From NCBI GenBank assembly GCA_016793885.1, contig JAEUHE010000079.1, positions 100,234 to 147,220 of the forward strand: 46,987 bases of DNA, in the 5' to 3' direction. The DNA comes from Verrucomicrobiales bacterium (GTDB taxonomy: Bacteria; Verrucomicrobiota; Verrucomicrobiia; Limisphaerales; UBA11320). The translations under genes and the position numbers were made by a program. Shown piece by piece: positions 16,163 through 26,044 of this stretch. Below the pieces are notes generated by a model that was not told where the DNA came from, made no database searches, and saw only the letters and a program-made list of their open reading frames with translations. Position 1 is the first letter of the stretch. Each line of letters begins with the position of its first letter.

Positions 16163-18664
16163 ATGATTGGATCCTCCCCGGCAATGATGCCTCAAACCCT
16201 TGCTCTGATGGTCGCTGTGACCTCGATCTTGGCTGAAGCCGCCTCCCCTGAAACTCACACCTCTATGGTCCGTCGCGAGGCCCTGGAGAAAATCTCCCAA
16301 CAACGTGGGGTGTTCGTGCGTCCACCGGTCCTCATGCCTACGCGCAAACTTCCCGATGGCCCCCTACTCGGGAACGGGGACGTCGGAGTTGCCATCGGCG
16401 GTGTGATCGAACGTCAGCGCTACTTCGGCCTAGGACAACCCGGGGGTGCCCAGGTCAACACCCGATCCATTGCGGTGACCAACTGCCCCGAACGCCATCG
16501 CTTCTGGATTTCCAAAAACGATTTTTGGAAATCCAAATCCATCTATCCCAACGCCAGCCCCTGCCCCATCGGCGGCATCGACATCCATATCCCGGCCCTG
16601 GTCGACGGCCAATACTTGGCCGAGCAAGTCTTGGAGAACGCCGAGGTGCGGCACACGCTCCGCACCGCGATCCGAACCGAGGACCCGCCTCCGTTCACAC
16701 GAGCCGGTGCCACGATTCACTTCCGATCCTGGGTTGCCGCGACCGAGAACCTCTTGGTGATCGAACTCACGGTCGAAGGCAATCCCGCCGACAACGACCC
16801 GTTCCGTCCAACCGATCTCGTGGGCGTCGATGTCACCCTCTGGCCCATGACTGGAAACGAAGCGGAAACCGCGACCGGAAATCTTCCCGATGGCTACTGG
16901 GCGGTTCGCCGGTTCACCTCCACCACCAACTCGATCGCCCTGGAGCAGAAACCTTCGAAGTGGACGAGCGAGGCGGCCGTGGCGATGCGGCTATTCAACC
17001 ATCGCCAGCCCGGGCTCCCCTGGAGCCGCGGCGATGGCTGGTCGGCCGACCGCTTTGTCCTCTCACCCGCGCGACCGACCTACATCGTTGCTTCCATCGT
17101 CACGAGCGAAGAATCCCAAGATCCGCTGCGGGAAGCTCAGCGGCGGGTAGCGAGTCTTTCCCTGGACCGTATCGACTCACTGCGCCAGCAGCATCGGGAG
17201 TGGTGGCGGGCGTTCTGGAGCAAGTCGTTCATCGACATCGGAGATCCGCTGGTCGAACGTTTCTACTATGGATCCCACTACCTAATGGCGTCCTGCAGCC
17301 GAAATCCCAAGTTCCCGCCATCGCTCTTCGGAAACTGGACCACTGCCGATGGCCCCTCGTGGCAGGCCGACTACCATCTGAATTACAACCACCAAGCTCC
17401 CTGGTGGGGAGTCTTCTCCTCCAATCATCCCGAGCTGGCGGACCCCTACGACACACCCATCCTGGACTACCTGCCTATCGCGCAAGCCAACGCCAAACAT
17501 TACTTGAAGTCTCGGGGTGTCTATTACGACGTGGGTGTGGGACCGAAGGGACTGGAAACCGCCTTCATGCCAGACGGACACTCGATCCCCGGCGAGGGCA
17601 ACCGGATGTTCCTGGGCCAGAAGAGCAATGCGGCGTTCTCGGCCATGAACATGCTGATGCGCTTCTCACACACCTACGATCTGGACTACGCCCGCAAGGT
17701 TTATCCCTTCCTCAGCGAAACGGCGCTGTTCTGGGAAGATTACCTGCAGGAAGAAAAGGGACGCTATGTCATCACGAAGGATGCCTCGGGCGAGGTGGGT
17801 GACGGAGGGAGCGACAAGAACAACTGCCTCTCGCTCGGGCTGGTCAGAGCGCTGTTTCACGGTATTTTGGAGATGAGCGTGGAACTCGGCACCGACGCCG
17901 AACGTCGAGGCAAGTGGCGAGACATCCTGAATCGGCTGAGCGACTTTCCCACGGTGACGGTAGATGGCGTGCGCCGCATCCGCGGGGCGGACGCCGGACC
18001 GGCGTCGCAGCGCATCGGACCTCAGCGGGACAACACCAGAATCGAGTTCATGGGAATGGTCTGGCCCTCCGGAGTCCTGGGCCTGGGATCCGACCCCGCC
18101 ATGCTTCAAGTCCTTCGTGAGGATGTGCGAGGCTGGCCCCTACCCGAATGGATCGGCCATTTCAACGGCTTCAGCATGACATTTCCGGGAGCCGTGCGAG
18201 TGGGACACGATCCGGAGGACATTTTGAACAAACTCCATCAACAGCTCACGGCGTCGACATTCCCCAACCTCATGATTTTCGGAGGCGGAGGTGGTATTGA
18301 GAACTGTTCAGGCGTTCCCGCTACGATCAACGAAATGCTTCTGCAAAGTCATGACGGGATCATGCGGTTGTTTCCGGTGTGGCCCAAACAGAAGCCGGCT
18401 CGATTCGGGCGACTCAGAACCCATGGCGCATTCCTGGTAAGCAGCGAATTTCGGGATGGCACGGTGCAATCCCTGGTCATCGAGAGCGAGCGGGGTCGCG
18501 AGTGCATCCTGCAGAACCCTTGGCCCAACCAGGCAGTAACCCTGAACCGAGACGGTCGGGACGCTGAGATGCTCTCCGGAAGCCGGTTGCGTTTCCAGAC
18601 GAAGATGGGAGAACAGCTGGCAGTCAGCGTCAGCGCTCGGCCAGCGAAGAATCGGGAACCCTAG
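16163..18664 (+). CDS. GH95-like exported glycoside hydrolase
   Basis: An 833-residue exported protein with a six-hairpin type catalytic domain. N-terminal hydrophobic segment (LALMVAVTSILAEAA) with an Ala-rich cleavage region. The start of the mature domain is LPDGPLLGNGDVGVAIGG. YHLNYNHQAPWW at 404-415 matches the asparagine pair (407 and 409) that GH95 fucosidases use to activate water, and the C-terminal block ENCSGVPATINEMLLQSHDG is the equivalent of the GH95 terminal signature. It therefore probably hydrolyses a terminal alpha-fucose or alpha-galactose residue. Start could be ATG 16163 or ATG 16184. It has a solitary position between the Wzz-like gene and the CsgG-like run. Confidence 0.8.
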   Translation: MIGSSPAMMPQTLALMVAVTSILAEAASPETHTSMVRREALEKISQQRGVFVRPPVLMPTRKLPDGPLLGNGDVGVAIGGVIERQRYFGLGQPGGAQVNTRSIAVTNCPERHRFWISKNDFWKSKSIYPNASPCPIGGIDIHIPALVDGQYLAEQVLENAEVRHTLRTAIRTEDPPPFTRAGATIHFRSWVAATENLLVIELTVEGNPADNDPFRPTDLVGVDVTLWPMTGNEAETATGNLPDGYWAVRRFTSTTNSIALEQKPSKWTSEAAVAMRLFNHRQPGLPWSRGDGWSADRFVLSPARPTYIVASIVTSEESQDPLREAQRRVASLSLDRIDSLRQQHREWWRAFWSKSFIDIGDPLVERFYYGSHYLMASCSRNPKFPPSLFGNWTTADGPSWQADYHLNYNHQAPWWGVFSSNHPELADPYDTPILDYLPIAQANAKHYLKSRGVYYDVGVGPKGLETAFMPDGHSIPGEGNRMFLGQKSNAAFSAMNMLMRFSHTYDLDYARKVYPFLSETALFWEDYLQEEKGRYVITKDASGEVGDGGSDKNNCLSLGLVRALFHGILEMSVELGTDAERRGKWRDILNRLSDFPTVTVDGVRRIRGADAGPASQRIGPQRDNTRIEFMGMVWPSGVLGLGSDPAMLQVLREDVRGWPLPEWIGHFNGFSMTFPGAVRVGHDPEDILNKLHQQLTASTFPNLMIFGGGGGIENCSGVPATINEMLLQSHDGIMRLFPVWPKQKPARFGRLRTHGAFLVSSEFRDGTVQSLVIESERGRECILQNPWPNQAVTLNRDGRDAEMLSGSRLRFQTKMGEQLAVSVSARPAKNREP

Positions 18665-18842
18665 AAAGGGGAATCGAGCAATAACGAGATGCCCAACAGT
18701 TTGGATGGGCATGGCTTGCGTCGAAGCGAGTGCCACCCACCCGGCGTCAGATTCCTCCACCCCGGGATGATTGCGTTCAAGGAACGAGGGGCTGGAACCG
18801 ATAGAGAATCAAGAGAAGGACTGTGTCCTGCTCTCAAGGAAC

Positions 18843-19781
18843 ATGACACACCCCCTAAAGCACCTACTCTGCCTGCTCGTGATCGGTCTCACCTCCGCCG
18901 CTTCCGCAGCGCTGCCGGTAGCCGTCCTCGACTTCGAATCATACGATGAAGGCAGTCAGGGTCTGGGCACCAAGGTGGCGAGTGTCATCACTGCTCAACT
19001 CGCAACCCTTCCGGAACTCACGCTGATCGAACGGGCCGAAATCCATAAAATTCTGAGTATCCAGGAGGAGGGTCAATCCGGCCTGGTAAGCCCCGAAAGC
19101 GCAGCAAAAGTAGGTCGATTGATAGGTGCCAAGGTTCTGGTGACGGGCAAGGTGATTCGGGTGGAACAAGACTACCTTGTCACCGCCAAGATCCTCAGTT
19201 GCGAAACGGGTCGGGTTCTGGGAGAGACCGCCCGAGGAAAGGCATCCGACCTTCTCACCAGCGTCGCTGGAAGCCTGGCCACCAAACTCGGATCCCGACT
19301 CAGCAGCTCGTCCGCCGAGCTGCTAGCGGCTGACCAGCCCGCGGTCGATGTAGCCAAACAGCTTCGTCAAACGCTCGGAAATAAACCCCTGCCCTCGGTA
19401 TCGATCTCCATTCCCGAACAACACTACGGAGCGCCAGCCAATGACCCTGCGGCGGAAACCGAGATGTCCAAGATTTTGCTGAACGCTGGGTTCGTCCTCC
19501 TCGATCAGTCACACGCCGCCGAGGCGGATGTGCGAATCAGCGGAGAAGCCTTTAGCGTGGCTGCCTTGCGCAAAGGGAATCTCCACTCGTGCAAGGCGCG
19601 GGTGGAAATCAAGGCCGTGCATAAGTCAGGTAGAATTCTGGCGTCGGATCGAGAAACCTCAGTCAGCGTCGATATCAGCGAGCAGACCGCCGCCAAGAAC
19701 GCCCTTCAGAAATCGGCCAATGACTTGGCTCTCCGGTTCATACCCAGCGTCATGCAACGCTTACCCGCTCCGCAGCCCTAG
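18843..19781 (+). CDS. CsgG-like exported protein
   Basis: A 312-residue protein with a classical signal peptide (LLCLLVIGLTSAASAA) and no obvious lipobox. The mature domain opens with LPVAVLDFES and continues LTLIERAEIHKILSIQEEGQSG, VGRLIGAKVLVTGKVIR, which is the CsgG/FlgO-type alpha-beta fold. CsgG itself makes an outer-membrane pore for curli; the membrane-spanning hairpins cannot be judged here, so a periplasmic role is equally possible. A second, weaker repeat of the same type is at 195-310 (VSISIPEQHY, VDISEQTAAKNAL). Start is ATG 18843 after CAAGGAAC; the frame extends to a TTG at 18771 but that is not credible. First of three exported genes. Confidence 0.8.
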   Translation: MTHPLKHLLCLLVIGLTSAASAALPVAVLDFESYDEGSQGLGTKVASVITAQLATLPELTLIERAEIHKILSIQEEGQSGLVSPESAAKVGRLIGAKVLVTGKVIRVEQDYLVTAKILSCETGRVLGETARGKASDLLTSVAGSLATKLGSRLSSSSAELLAADQPAVDVAKQLRQTLGNKPLPSVSISIPEQHYGAPANDPAAETEMSKILLNAGFVLLDQSHAAEADVRISGEAFSVAALRKGNLHSCKARVEIKAVHKSGRILASDRETSVSVDISEQTAAKNALQKSANDLALRFIPSVMQRLPAPQP

Positions 19782-19810
19782 CAAAATCCCACCCCCTGCC
19801 CCGACAACGC

Positions 19811-22800
19811 ATGGATGCCCACGCTATGACTGACGTTTGCCGCACCTGGTCAATCCGCCTTCTCTTCATCGGACTCTGCATCTGGCCCGCGGACGCCGCC
19901 CCCAAACCCAAGGCGGCGATGATGATGTTCCGGGCCGACACCACTTCATTCCAGGAGGCAAACACCGCCCGCCAATTCAGCGACATCCTCCAAATGAGCC
20001 TGGCTGGGTATGAGGGGATTGACTGGGTGGAACGATCCGATGCCCGAACCTTACGCACCGAGCTGGAACTGAGTGCCGCCGGATGGGTAGAACCCGAGAC
20101 TCGCGCACGGGCAGGACACTGGGCAGCCTGCGATTTTCTCCTCTTCGGACGCTTCGAAACCTTGGCAAAACCCACCCCTCAACTGCTGATCGAACTCATT
20201 CACCCGGTTCGTGGAGAACTGATCGGCACGCTCCAACTGCCCTGGCCCAACCTTTCGCTGACGAACAAGCAAAGCACTTTCCAGGAGCTTCCCCGAATCA
20301 AGCTGGCCTGTGTGGAGTTCCTGAAAGAAGTGACGGAACGCCACTATGGAACAAGCCGCATCCCGTCGCTTTCGGTGATCGATCACGTCCATTCTCAGAG
20401 CATCCAGGCCCCGCATGATCTTCCGCTCCGGGAGATCAGCCGAGAGTTCCTCGATGTCCTCGATCAGTCAACGCTGCCAGGGCAATCGATCCGAATCCAG
20501 CCGAGCACGCGGCCTCGGCAGGGTCGCAGGGAGGTGGATCTGCTCGCGGGCGGATTCGTGCGCGGAGGGTCGACGGCCTGGAGCAACGCCTCCACCGCGC
20601 TGCTGGTGGTGCTGAGCAGCAATCAAGTGTCCCTAAGCTCTTCACCTACCGGGACAATCACCCGCGAAGTCTTCAGCCTCGGGGTCGCTTTGCTGACCGC
20701 CAGCGGGCAATATCTAACGCTCGGGGCCACCAACCTCACGGCCGAGAAGCTGTCGAGCGCGTACCGGGATCTCGCCACGAAGGTACTGAGTCAGGTCGCC
20801 GGTAGAGACGTTCAAACCCCGGTCACGACGGCCTCGCCGACTCCCTCTCTCTCGGGGCCACGTCTGATGGCCGACCACCTGGCCAAGCTGACCTGGGACG
20901 GCGGAGCCCCGTCCACGCGGCCCTACGATCTAGCAGCTCCCTCGATCCGGCGGCGATGGCTGCGCGAACTCCAGTTCATCGAGACAGCCTGCCTGCTGGC
21001 TCCAGACGATCCGGAACTTCGACGGCAGCAATTCCGCTTACGCTACCTGGCCGGGACCGGCACCTCGCAGGAGGAGGATCCCGAATTCCTGCGTGAGATG
21101 GGCGACTCCTGGCAGCAGCTCGTCGAAGACTTCATGTCTTCGGAGGGGCTCACCGCTGCCACCGCGGCTCGGGCTATCGAATGGCTGTCACCAGATGCAC
21201 GACGACGCGTGCTCAACAGTCACTATCGGAACCTCACTCTTGTGCGGTCACCGGCGATGAAACACTATCCCACGGACGCCACCGCTCAGTTTATCCAGTT
21301 GGCGGAGCAGCGGCTTATCGACTGGGCGGCACTCATTTCAACGGCCGATTCGGGGCCCGAAGCCGCACTGTCACTTCAGACCGCCGACTACCTCTGCCAG
21401 CTTCCCGAGAGCATCCAGAGGCTCTCCGAACTGCGCCGACGCATCCGCCCCCTTCAACTCGCCCGCCAGGCGGAAGAAAAGCAGCACCGAGCGCTGCTGC
21501 CCCAACTGACGATCACCAACGAGAACACTCCGGAGTTCAATTGGGACCGGTTCTATCGAGTCCCTAATACACTTCCCGCCCCGATCCAGGTTGCGCTGGA
21601 GCCTTTGGCGTTTCGTCGCAACCCGAAGGTCGACCGAGTCGTGGACCTCTGCTGGTTAGAGGGAAATCTCTGGCTGCTCACCCAAGGCCACGAACGTCGC
21701 CAGCTTACCCAGCCGAAGGAACGTGGTCTCGAGGTGGACATCGAGGGCGTCACTCTGGACTCCTGGCGGGTTTGGGAATACTCGCTCGCCGAGCGCAGCT
21801 ATCGGGAGGTTACTGGGTTCGAGACCACTAATCGGTTCAATCGAATCTTCACCCGTTCCAATCGGGTGTGGCTGGCCGGGGCAAAACTGGTGGAAATTGA
21901 CGCCACCTCCCGAAAAGCCCTTCGTACGCTGCTGCTCCCCAGCCGGTTTTCGGGTGTGATCAACCAGATCGCAGTTCAAGGATCCCATCTCTATGTGGCG
22001 TCAAGTCGAGGATCGGCGTCGCGGTTCGATTTCGAGACTGCCATGTGGGGCAGCTACCCGAGCCTGCCTCCTCACTTTCTCTGGCAATCCGTGACCGAAA
22101 CCGCGGTGGCGTCCGGAGGCTCACTCGTGTTCGGCGAAGCCGAACCAATGAAGCTCAATTCCGAAGGAAACGCTTGGATACCACTGCGCTACCAGTCTTC
22201 AGCCCACCCGGGACGTCAGATTGGTCCGCCGACATCGGTCGTTCCCGGACTCAGCAACTCGATCTGGATCGCCTCGTCGGCGGGACTCTTCCATTGCCTC
22301 CCTTCCGGGAACTTCGACGCCGCCTGGTTCACCCCGGCAGCCGGTGTTGGAAATATTCCCCTGGATGAGCTGCAGGCAAGTATCGAGAAATCACGGGGCC
22401 TTTTGGGTGCAAGCTATCATCCCGCCCTTGAGTTGAATCGCTTCCCCGGCCCGATTCAGAAGCTGATCCCCGATGGTGCCTTCTTGTGGGTGGTCTGCAG
22501 CTCATCGGATCCCGGGACGGGCTGGATCTGCGCCTTGCTGCACCAGCCCACCATGCGCTGGATCGGGCACTTTGCGGCCCCCACCGGGATGGGGTCTGAT
22601 GCCAAGTCTATTGTGCTTCGAGACCGGACTCTCTGGCTCGGCGGCACGAAATGGAGCCCGCTGGGAATGTTGGCGCGAGTTGATTGCCGGTCGCTCTATG
22701 AACGACCCGAATCCGAATGGACTTCGTTGGAGATATCTCGGGAAGCGCTGCTCAAAGACGTGGCCCAATGGTCACCCCACCAAAGAGTGTTCCATCACTT

Positions 22801-23713
22801 CCTGGATGCCGATTATCCCCAAGTCCTGAAAGCCATCGATGAAATCTCTCCCCTGGATGAATCCTTCGAAATCGAATGGATGGGAGCGCTCGCTTCGCTC
22901 GCCAGCCCGGTAAACCAGCCTGAGCGGGCCCTGCGCCATCTGGACACGCTGCTGGCATGGCTGCCGCCCGGAAGCGGCTGGACGGGAATTGCCGAGACGC
23001 TTCGAGTGGATGCAGGAAACCGGATGCATCTAAACCAGTTTGGCAAGATCTCAACACTCGCTGTCGGCACCCATTCCACTGCCCGTGAGGCCGAAGCGGC
23101 TTGGGCGAGTCCGGACCTGGCGCGCAGCCTCTATCGTCGGTTCGATGCGAACGCGGATGGCAGGCTGGGGACCGCGGAGGTATTAAGCGTTCCGCTGGAC
23201 AAAGACCCCTTCGCCGGACGCTTGTTCGTTTACGATCTCAATCGAAATCGGAAGCTGGATCCAGAGGAGACGCTCCTCCATTTCGGAGTCATGCGTGCTC
23301 GCGTTCAGATGCTCATCGCGGGGCGAGACAAAGATCACGACGGACTGATCGGGATCACCGAGGCGGAACCGCTCTTCACCCCGGAGAACCCGAAGCCCGG
23401 CTACGACTTCAGCCAACCGAACCTGGGCCGGACGTTTGCCGAGGCGATCCGAACTCTCGATGAGAATAAGGATGCCAAGATCTCCGCGGCCGAGGTGGCT
23501 TGGGACATGGCGAGGAAGGCCACGGCTGCCGCCTCCGAAAATCCCGGGTTGCTGACTCCCGAGATGATCGGTGGAGCCTCCTCTCCGGATGATCGGAATG
23601 GCAATGGCCGTTGGGATCTGGCGGAGATGGAGATCAAAATGAAAGAGTTGCGCACCTACTGGGCCAGCCGGGTGAAGCCGCTACCACCCGAGCAAACCAA
23701 TGCGAGACGTTGA
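19811..23713 (+). CDS. Large exported protein: CsgG-like N domain, central propeller-like region, C-terminal EF-hands
   Basis: A protein of 1300 residues (1295 if ATG 19826 is the start). Signal peptide LLFIGLCIWPADAA. Residues about 40-190 resemble the preceding CsgG-like gene (RADTTSFQEAN, IDWVERSDARTL, CDFLLFGRFE). Residues about 600-960 have propeller-like repeats (VWLAGAKLVEIDA, LYVASSRGSASRFD, LWLGGTKWSP). Residues about 1110-1290 carry five Ca2+ loops: DANADGRLG, DLNRNRKLD, DKDHDGLIG, DENKDAKIS and DRNGNGRWD, each with the acidic EF-hand pattern and a Glu/Leu end. The stop is 10 bases before the Sel1 gene. Unusual architecture; cellular role unknown, probably periplasmic or surface. 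Confidence 0.75.
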   Translation: MDAHAMTDVCRTWSIRLLFIGLCIWPADAAPKPKAAMMMFRADTTSFQEANTARQFSDILQMSLAGYEGIDWVERSDARTLRTELELSAAGWVEPETRARAGHWAACDFLLFGRFETLAKPTPQLLIELIHPVRGELIGTLQLPWPNLSLTNKQSTFQELPRIKLACVEFLKEVTERHYGTSRIPSLSVIDHVHSQSIQAPHDLPLREISREFLDVLDQSTLPGQSIRIQPSTRPRQGRREVDLLAGGFVRGGSTAWSNASTALLVVLSSNQVSLSSSPTGTITREVFSLGVALLTASGQYLTLGATNLTAEKLSSAYRDLATKVLSQVAGRDVQTPVTTASPTPSLSGPRLMADHLAKLTWDGGAPSTRPYDLAAPSIRRRWLRELQFIETACLLAPDDPELRRQQFRLRYLAGTGTSQEEDPEFLREMGDSWQQLVEDFMSSEGLTAATAARAIEWLSPDARRRVLNSHYRNLTLVRSPAMKHYPTDATAQFIQLAEQRLIDWAALISTADSGPEAALSLQTADYLCQLPESIQRLSELRRRIRPLQLARQAEEKQHRALLPQLTITNENTPEFNWDRFYRVPNTLPAPIQVALEPLAFRRNPKVDRVVDLCWLEGNLWLLTQGHERRQLTQPKERGLEVDIEGVTLDSWRVWEYSLAERSYREVTGFETTNRFNRIFTRSNRVWLAGAKLVEIDATSRKALRTLLLPSRFSGVINQIAVQGSHLYVASSRGSASRFDFETAMWGSYPSLPPHFLWQSVTETAVASGGSLVFGEAEPMKLNSEGNAWIPLRYQSSAHPGRQIGPPTSVVPGLSNSIWIASSAGLFHCLPSGNFDAAWFTPAAGVGNIPLDELQASIEKSRGLLGASYHPALELNRFPGPIQKLIPDGAFLWVVCSSSDPGTGWICALLHQPTMRWIGHFAAPTGMGSDAKSIVLRDRTLWLGGTKWSPLGMLARVDCRSLYERPESEWTSLEISREALLKDVAQWSPHQRVFHHFLDADYPQVLKAIDEISPLDESFEIEWMGALASLASPVNQPERALRHLDTLLAWLPPGSGWTGIAETLRVDAGNRMHLNQFGKISTLAVGTHSTAREAEAAWASPDLARSLYRRFDANADGRLGTAEVLSVPLDKDPFAGRLFVYDLNRNRKLDPEETLLHFGVMRARVQMLIAGRDKDHDGLIGITEAEPLFTPENPKPGYDFSQPNLGRTFAEAIRTLDENKDAKISAAEVAWDMARKATAAASENPGLLTPEMIGGASSPDDRNGNGRWDLAEMEIKMKELRTYWASRVKPLPPEQTNARR

Positions 23714-23723
23714 GGAAGATTCT

Positions 23724-25487
23724 ATGAATGCCGTAGTGAAAACGCTCCGCTGCGTGTGGGTTCTTCTGCTTGTCACCGCTGCCGCCGACTCAACCGCGGC
23801 CGGACCAGCATCCGCTGACTATGAAAAGGAAGTGACGGAGTGGATGGGTAAGGATTTTCAGAGCCTGAAACAGGGGGCGGAGCAGAAGCTTCCGCCTGCG
23901 ATGCTGGTTCTGAGTTTCGCCTATCGGGAAGGATATGGCGTCGGAGCCAACGCAAAGCTGGGCAAGCAGTGGCTTGATAAGGCGGTCGAGGCGAACTACG
24001 CGCCGGCGCTGTGTGAGATGGGTATCGTCAGCATGCTGGCGTTGACCAACGGGACGCCGGAGGTGGGCTCGCGTGAGGCGCACCATTGGCTGAAGCGGGC
24101 GGCAGATGAAGGTTTCATCCCCGCCTACCGCTGGCTGGCCAGTTTATACGCCATCCCGGGAACCGCCTGGGCCAGCCAGGAAAAGGCGGTGCTCTGGATG
24201 AGCAAAGGAGCGGAGGCGAACGACGCCCCATCGCAATACCTGCTGGGCCTCGCTTACGAGGCTGACGCCAAACGCAAATCAAACATCATGGGTGCCACGA
24301 TCTATCCCTGGCGGGAATGGATCGAAAAGTCGGCCGCGCAGGGATTCCCCGCTGCGCAAATCAAACTGGGAGACCTGCACCTCGAAAAGACCGGCGATGA
24401 TCCGGCGAACCTGGAACGGGCGCTGGCCTGGTTCCGCCGAGCCGCGGACCAGGGTTCGAGCGAAGGGATGATTCAAATAGCCATGGCGCTGTACCATCAT
24501 CAGAAGGACGCAACAGAGGGCTTCGATGAGATTAAGATGTGGCTGAACAAGGCAGCATCGTCGGGTAGCGGAAACGCCAGGCACCTTCTGAAGCAACTCG
24601 CCAAAGGTCAGCCACTCGATGCCAAGGAGTATGACTCCATTCCCGACCCCGGACTAATGCTATACGCCGCCAATCAAGGCCGGGCTGATTGCATGTCCAC
24701 TGTCGGAGAGATGTATCGGACAGGCCAGGGACTGCGAAGGGATCCCCGGGAGGCGGCCGCTTGGTTTCGTCGCGCCGCCCAGGCAAAGGATCCTCATGGC
24801 ATGATGAGATATGCGGAATGCCTCGAACGAGGCTACGGAGTCCCAGTTTCATTTTCCGAGGCGGCGCGCTGGTATCAGCGGGCGGCTGACAAACAGATGG
24901 GATCGACAGCGGCGGCGTATCTACGCCTGGTCCATACCGGAGCCACGCCGCCAGTCGACACAGCGACATTTCATTATTGGATTGAAGGAAAGCTGACCAA
25001 CAGTCCGGCCGATCGCACCACCTGGATGGCCGAGATCTACTGGAAAGGAGCGCTGGTGGAACAAGACAAGCGAAAGGCGTTGGAACTCTTTCGCGAGGCG
25101 GCTCTGGGCGGACATCCGCAGGCCCAGAATCGCGTCGGGGAGTTCCACCTGGCCGGCGTAGGCGGCACACCTGACGTATCTCAAGCGCTGCTGTGGTTTC
25201 GCGCCGCCGCCACCAATCATTTTCCAGAGGCGCAACTCAACCTGGCCAAGTTGTACGCGGCTGGACAAGGGGTCCCCAAGAACCTGGATAAGGCCTGGAT
25301 GCTCGCCTCGGCAGCCGCCCGACATCCCCTACCACAGGCCGAGACGCTGGTCCGGAGCACGGCAGCGCAGCTCTCGCCGGAGCGGTTGGCGAAATTACAC
25401 GTCCATCTCAAGAAGTATGAGGAGGCTCATCCGATCACGGAGCCTGACTGGAACCCCATCTTCTTCACCGCCCCCCTGGCCCGATGA
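23724..25487 (+). CDS. Sel1-repeat (TPR-like) exported protein
   Basis: A 587-residue protein with a signal peptide (TLRCVWVLLLVTAAADST) followed by many Sel1-like repeats of about 36 residues. Examples are LSFAYREGYGVGANAKLGKQ, AAWFRRAAQAKDPHGMMRYA and LAKLYAAGQGVPKNLDKAW, giving an alpha-solenoid for protein binding. Good Shine-Dalgarno GAGGAAG at 23712-23718 sets ATG 23724; the longer frame from 23700 would overlap the previous gene. Expected to be in the same operon as the CsgG-like and EF-hand genes, and likely scaffolds a periplasmic complex. Its TGA is immediately next to the stop of the convergent VanY gene. Confidence 0.85.
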   Translation: MNAVVKTLRCVWVLLLVTAAADSTAAGPASADYEKEVTEWMGKDFQSLKQGAEQKLPPAMLVLSFAYREGYGVGANAKLGKQWLDKAVEANYAPALCEMGIVSMLALTNGTPEVGSREAHHWLKRAADEGFIPAYRWLASLYAIPGTAWASQEKAVLWMSKGAEANDAPSQYLLGLAYEADAKRKSNIMGATIYPWREWIEKSAAQGFPAAQIKLGDLHLEKTGDDPANLERALAWFRRAADQGSSEGMIQIAMALYHHQKDATEGFDEIKMWLNKAASSGSGNARHLLKQLAKGQPLDAKEYDSIPDPGLMLYAANQGRADCMSTVGEMYRTGQGLRRDPREAAAWFRRAAQAKDPHGMMRYAECLERGYGVPVSFSEAARWYQRAADKQMGSTAAAYLRLVHTGATPPVDTATFHYWIEGKLTNSPADRTTWMAEIYWKGALVEQDKRKALELFREAALGGHPQAQNRVGEFHLAGVGGTPDVSQALLWFRAAATNHFPEAQLNLAKLYAAGQGVPKNLDKAWMLASAAARHPLPQAETLVRSTAAQLSPERLAKLHVHLKKYEEAHPITEPDWNPIFFTAPLAR

Positions 25488-26024
25488 TCACCCTTCGCCC
25501 AGACACCAATGCCAGGGCTCGTAAACAACCCCATGCGGGTTGTTCCTAGGATAGCTCATCGCGAACCCAAACTGCCCGGCATGGGCTGCCAACCAGGTAA
25601 AGGCCGGTAGAGTCTCAAAAGCCTCCGTTAAGGGCTCGCATCCAGCTGCGGTCAAGTCCAACGCACGTCCCGTGTGATGCTCGCTATAGCCCGGAGGCGC
25701 GCTCACGGTCAGAATCTGAGCGACGCTCTGCCCGGCGGCTAATTTCCGATCCCAGATCTGACGCTGGTAGTCGACACTACGAAACGCCGACACCAAGAGC
25801 AGATCAACGCCCTGCCCTGCTGCTGACGAGCGCATCGCTTCCCAACCCGCCGCAGCCGCCGGAGTCAATCGCTGCTCGCGCCCATACATGTCCTTGCCCA
25901 CCGAGACCAACTCCGTCGCCTCGCGATGAAGAATCATCCCTCGCTCCGTCCCATACGCGGCTGGGATACCCAACTCGGAGAGGTGTCGGGCGATGCGGTC
26001 TTCGTAAGTCTCAGGTGATGTCAT
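25488..26024 (-). CDS. VanY-type D-alanyl-D-alanine carboxypeptidase
   Basis: A 178-residue LAS-family metallopeptidase that would trim the terminal D-Ala from peptidoglycan peptides. Zinc ligands and catalytic residues are visible in SEHHTGRALDL (His116, Asp123) and EPWHW (Glu169, His172), and the substrate region SAFRSVDYQRQIW at 79-91 is the family standard. No signal peptide or membrane segment can be seen, unusual for a peptidoglycan enzyme, so it may act on cytoplasmic muropeptides, or the N terminus may be missing. Convergent with the Sel1 gene, with abutting stop codons. The M20 hydrolase lies upstream on the same strand, 20 bases away, so the two may be one transcript. Confidence 0.88.
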   Translation of the reverse strand: MTSPETYEDRIARHLSELGIPAAYGTERGMILHREATELVSVGKDMYGREQRLTPAAAAGWEAMRSSAAGQGVDLLLVSAFRSVDYQRQIWDRKLAAGQSVAQILTVSAPPGYSEHHTGRALDLTAAGCEPLTEAFETLPAFTWLAAHAGQFGFAMSYPRNNPHGVVYEPWHWCLGEG

Positions 26025-26044
26025 GAGCGACGGAAGGATGCGGG

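Noticed and set aside
16525..17802. 425-codon plus-strand frame
   Set aside because: Overlaps the GH95-like gene in another frame and has no domain.
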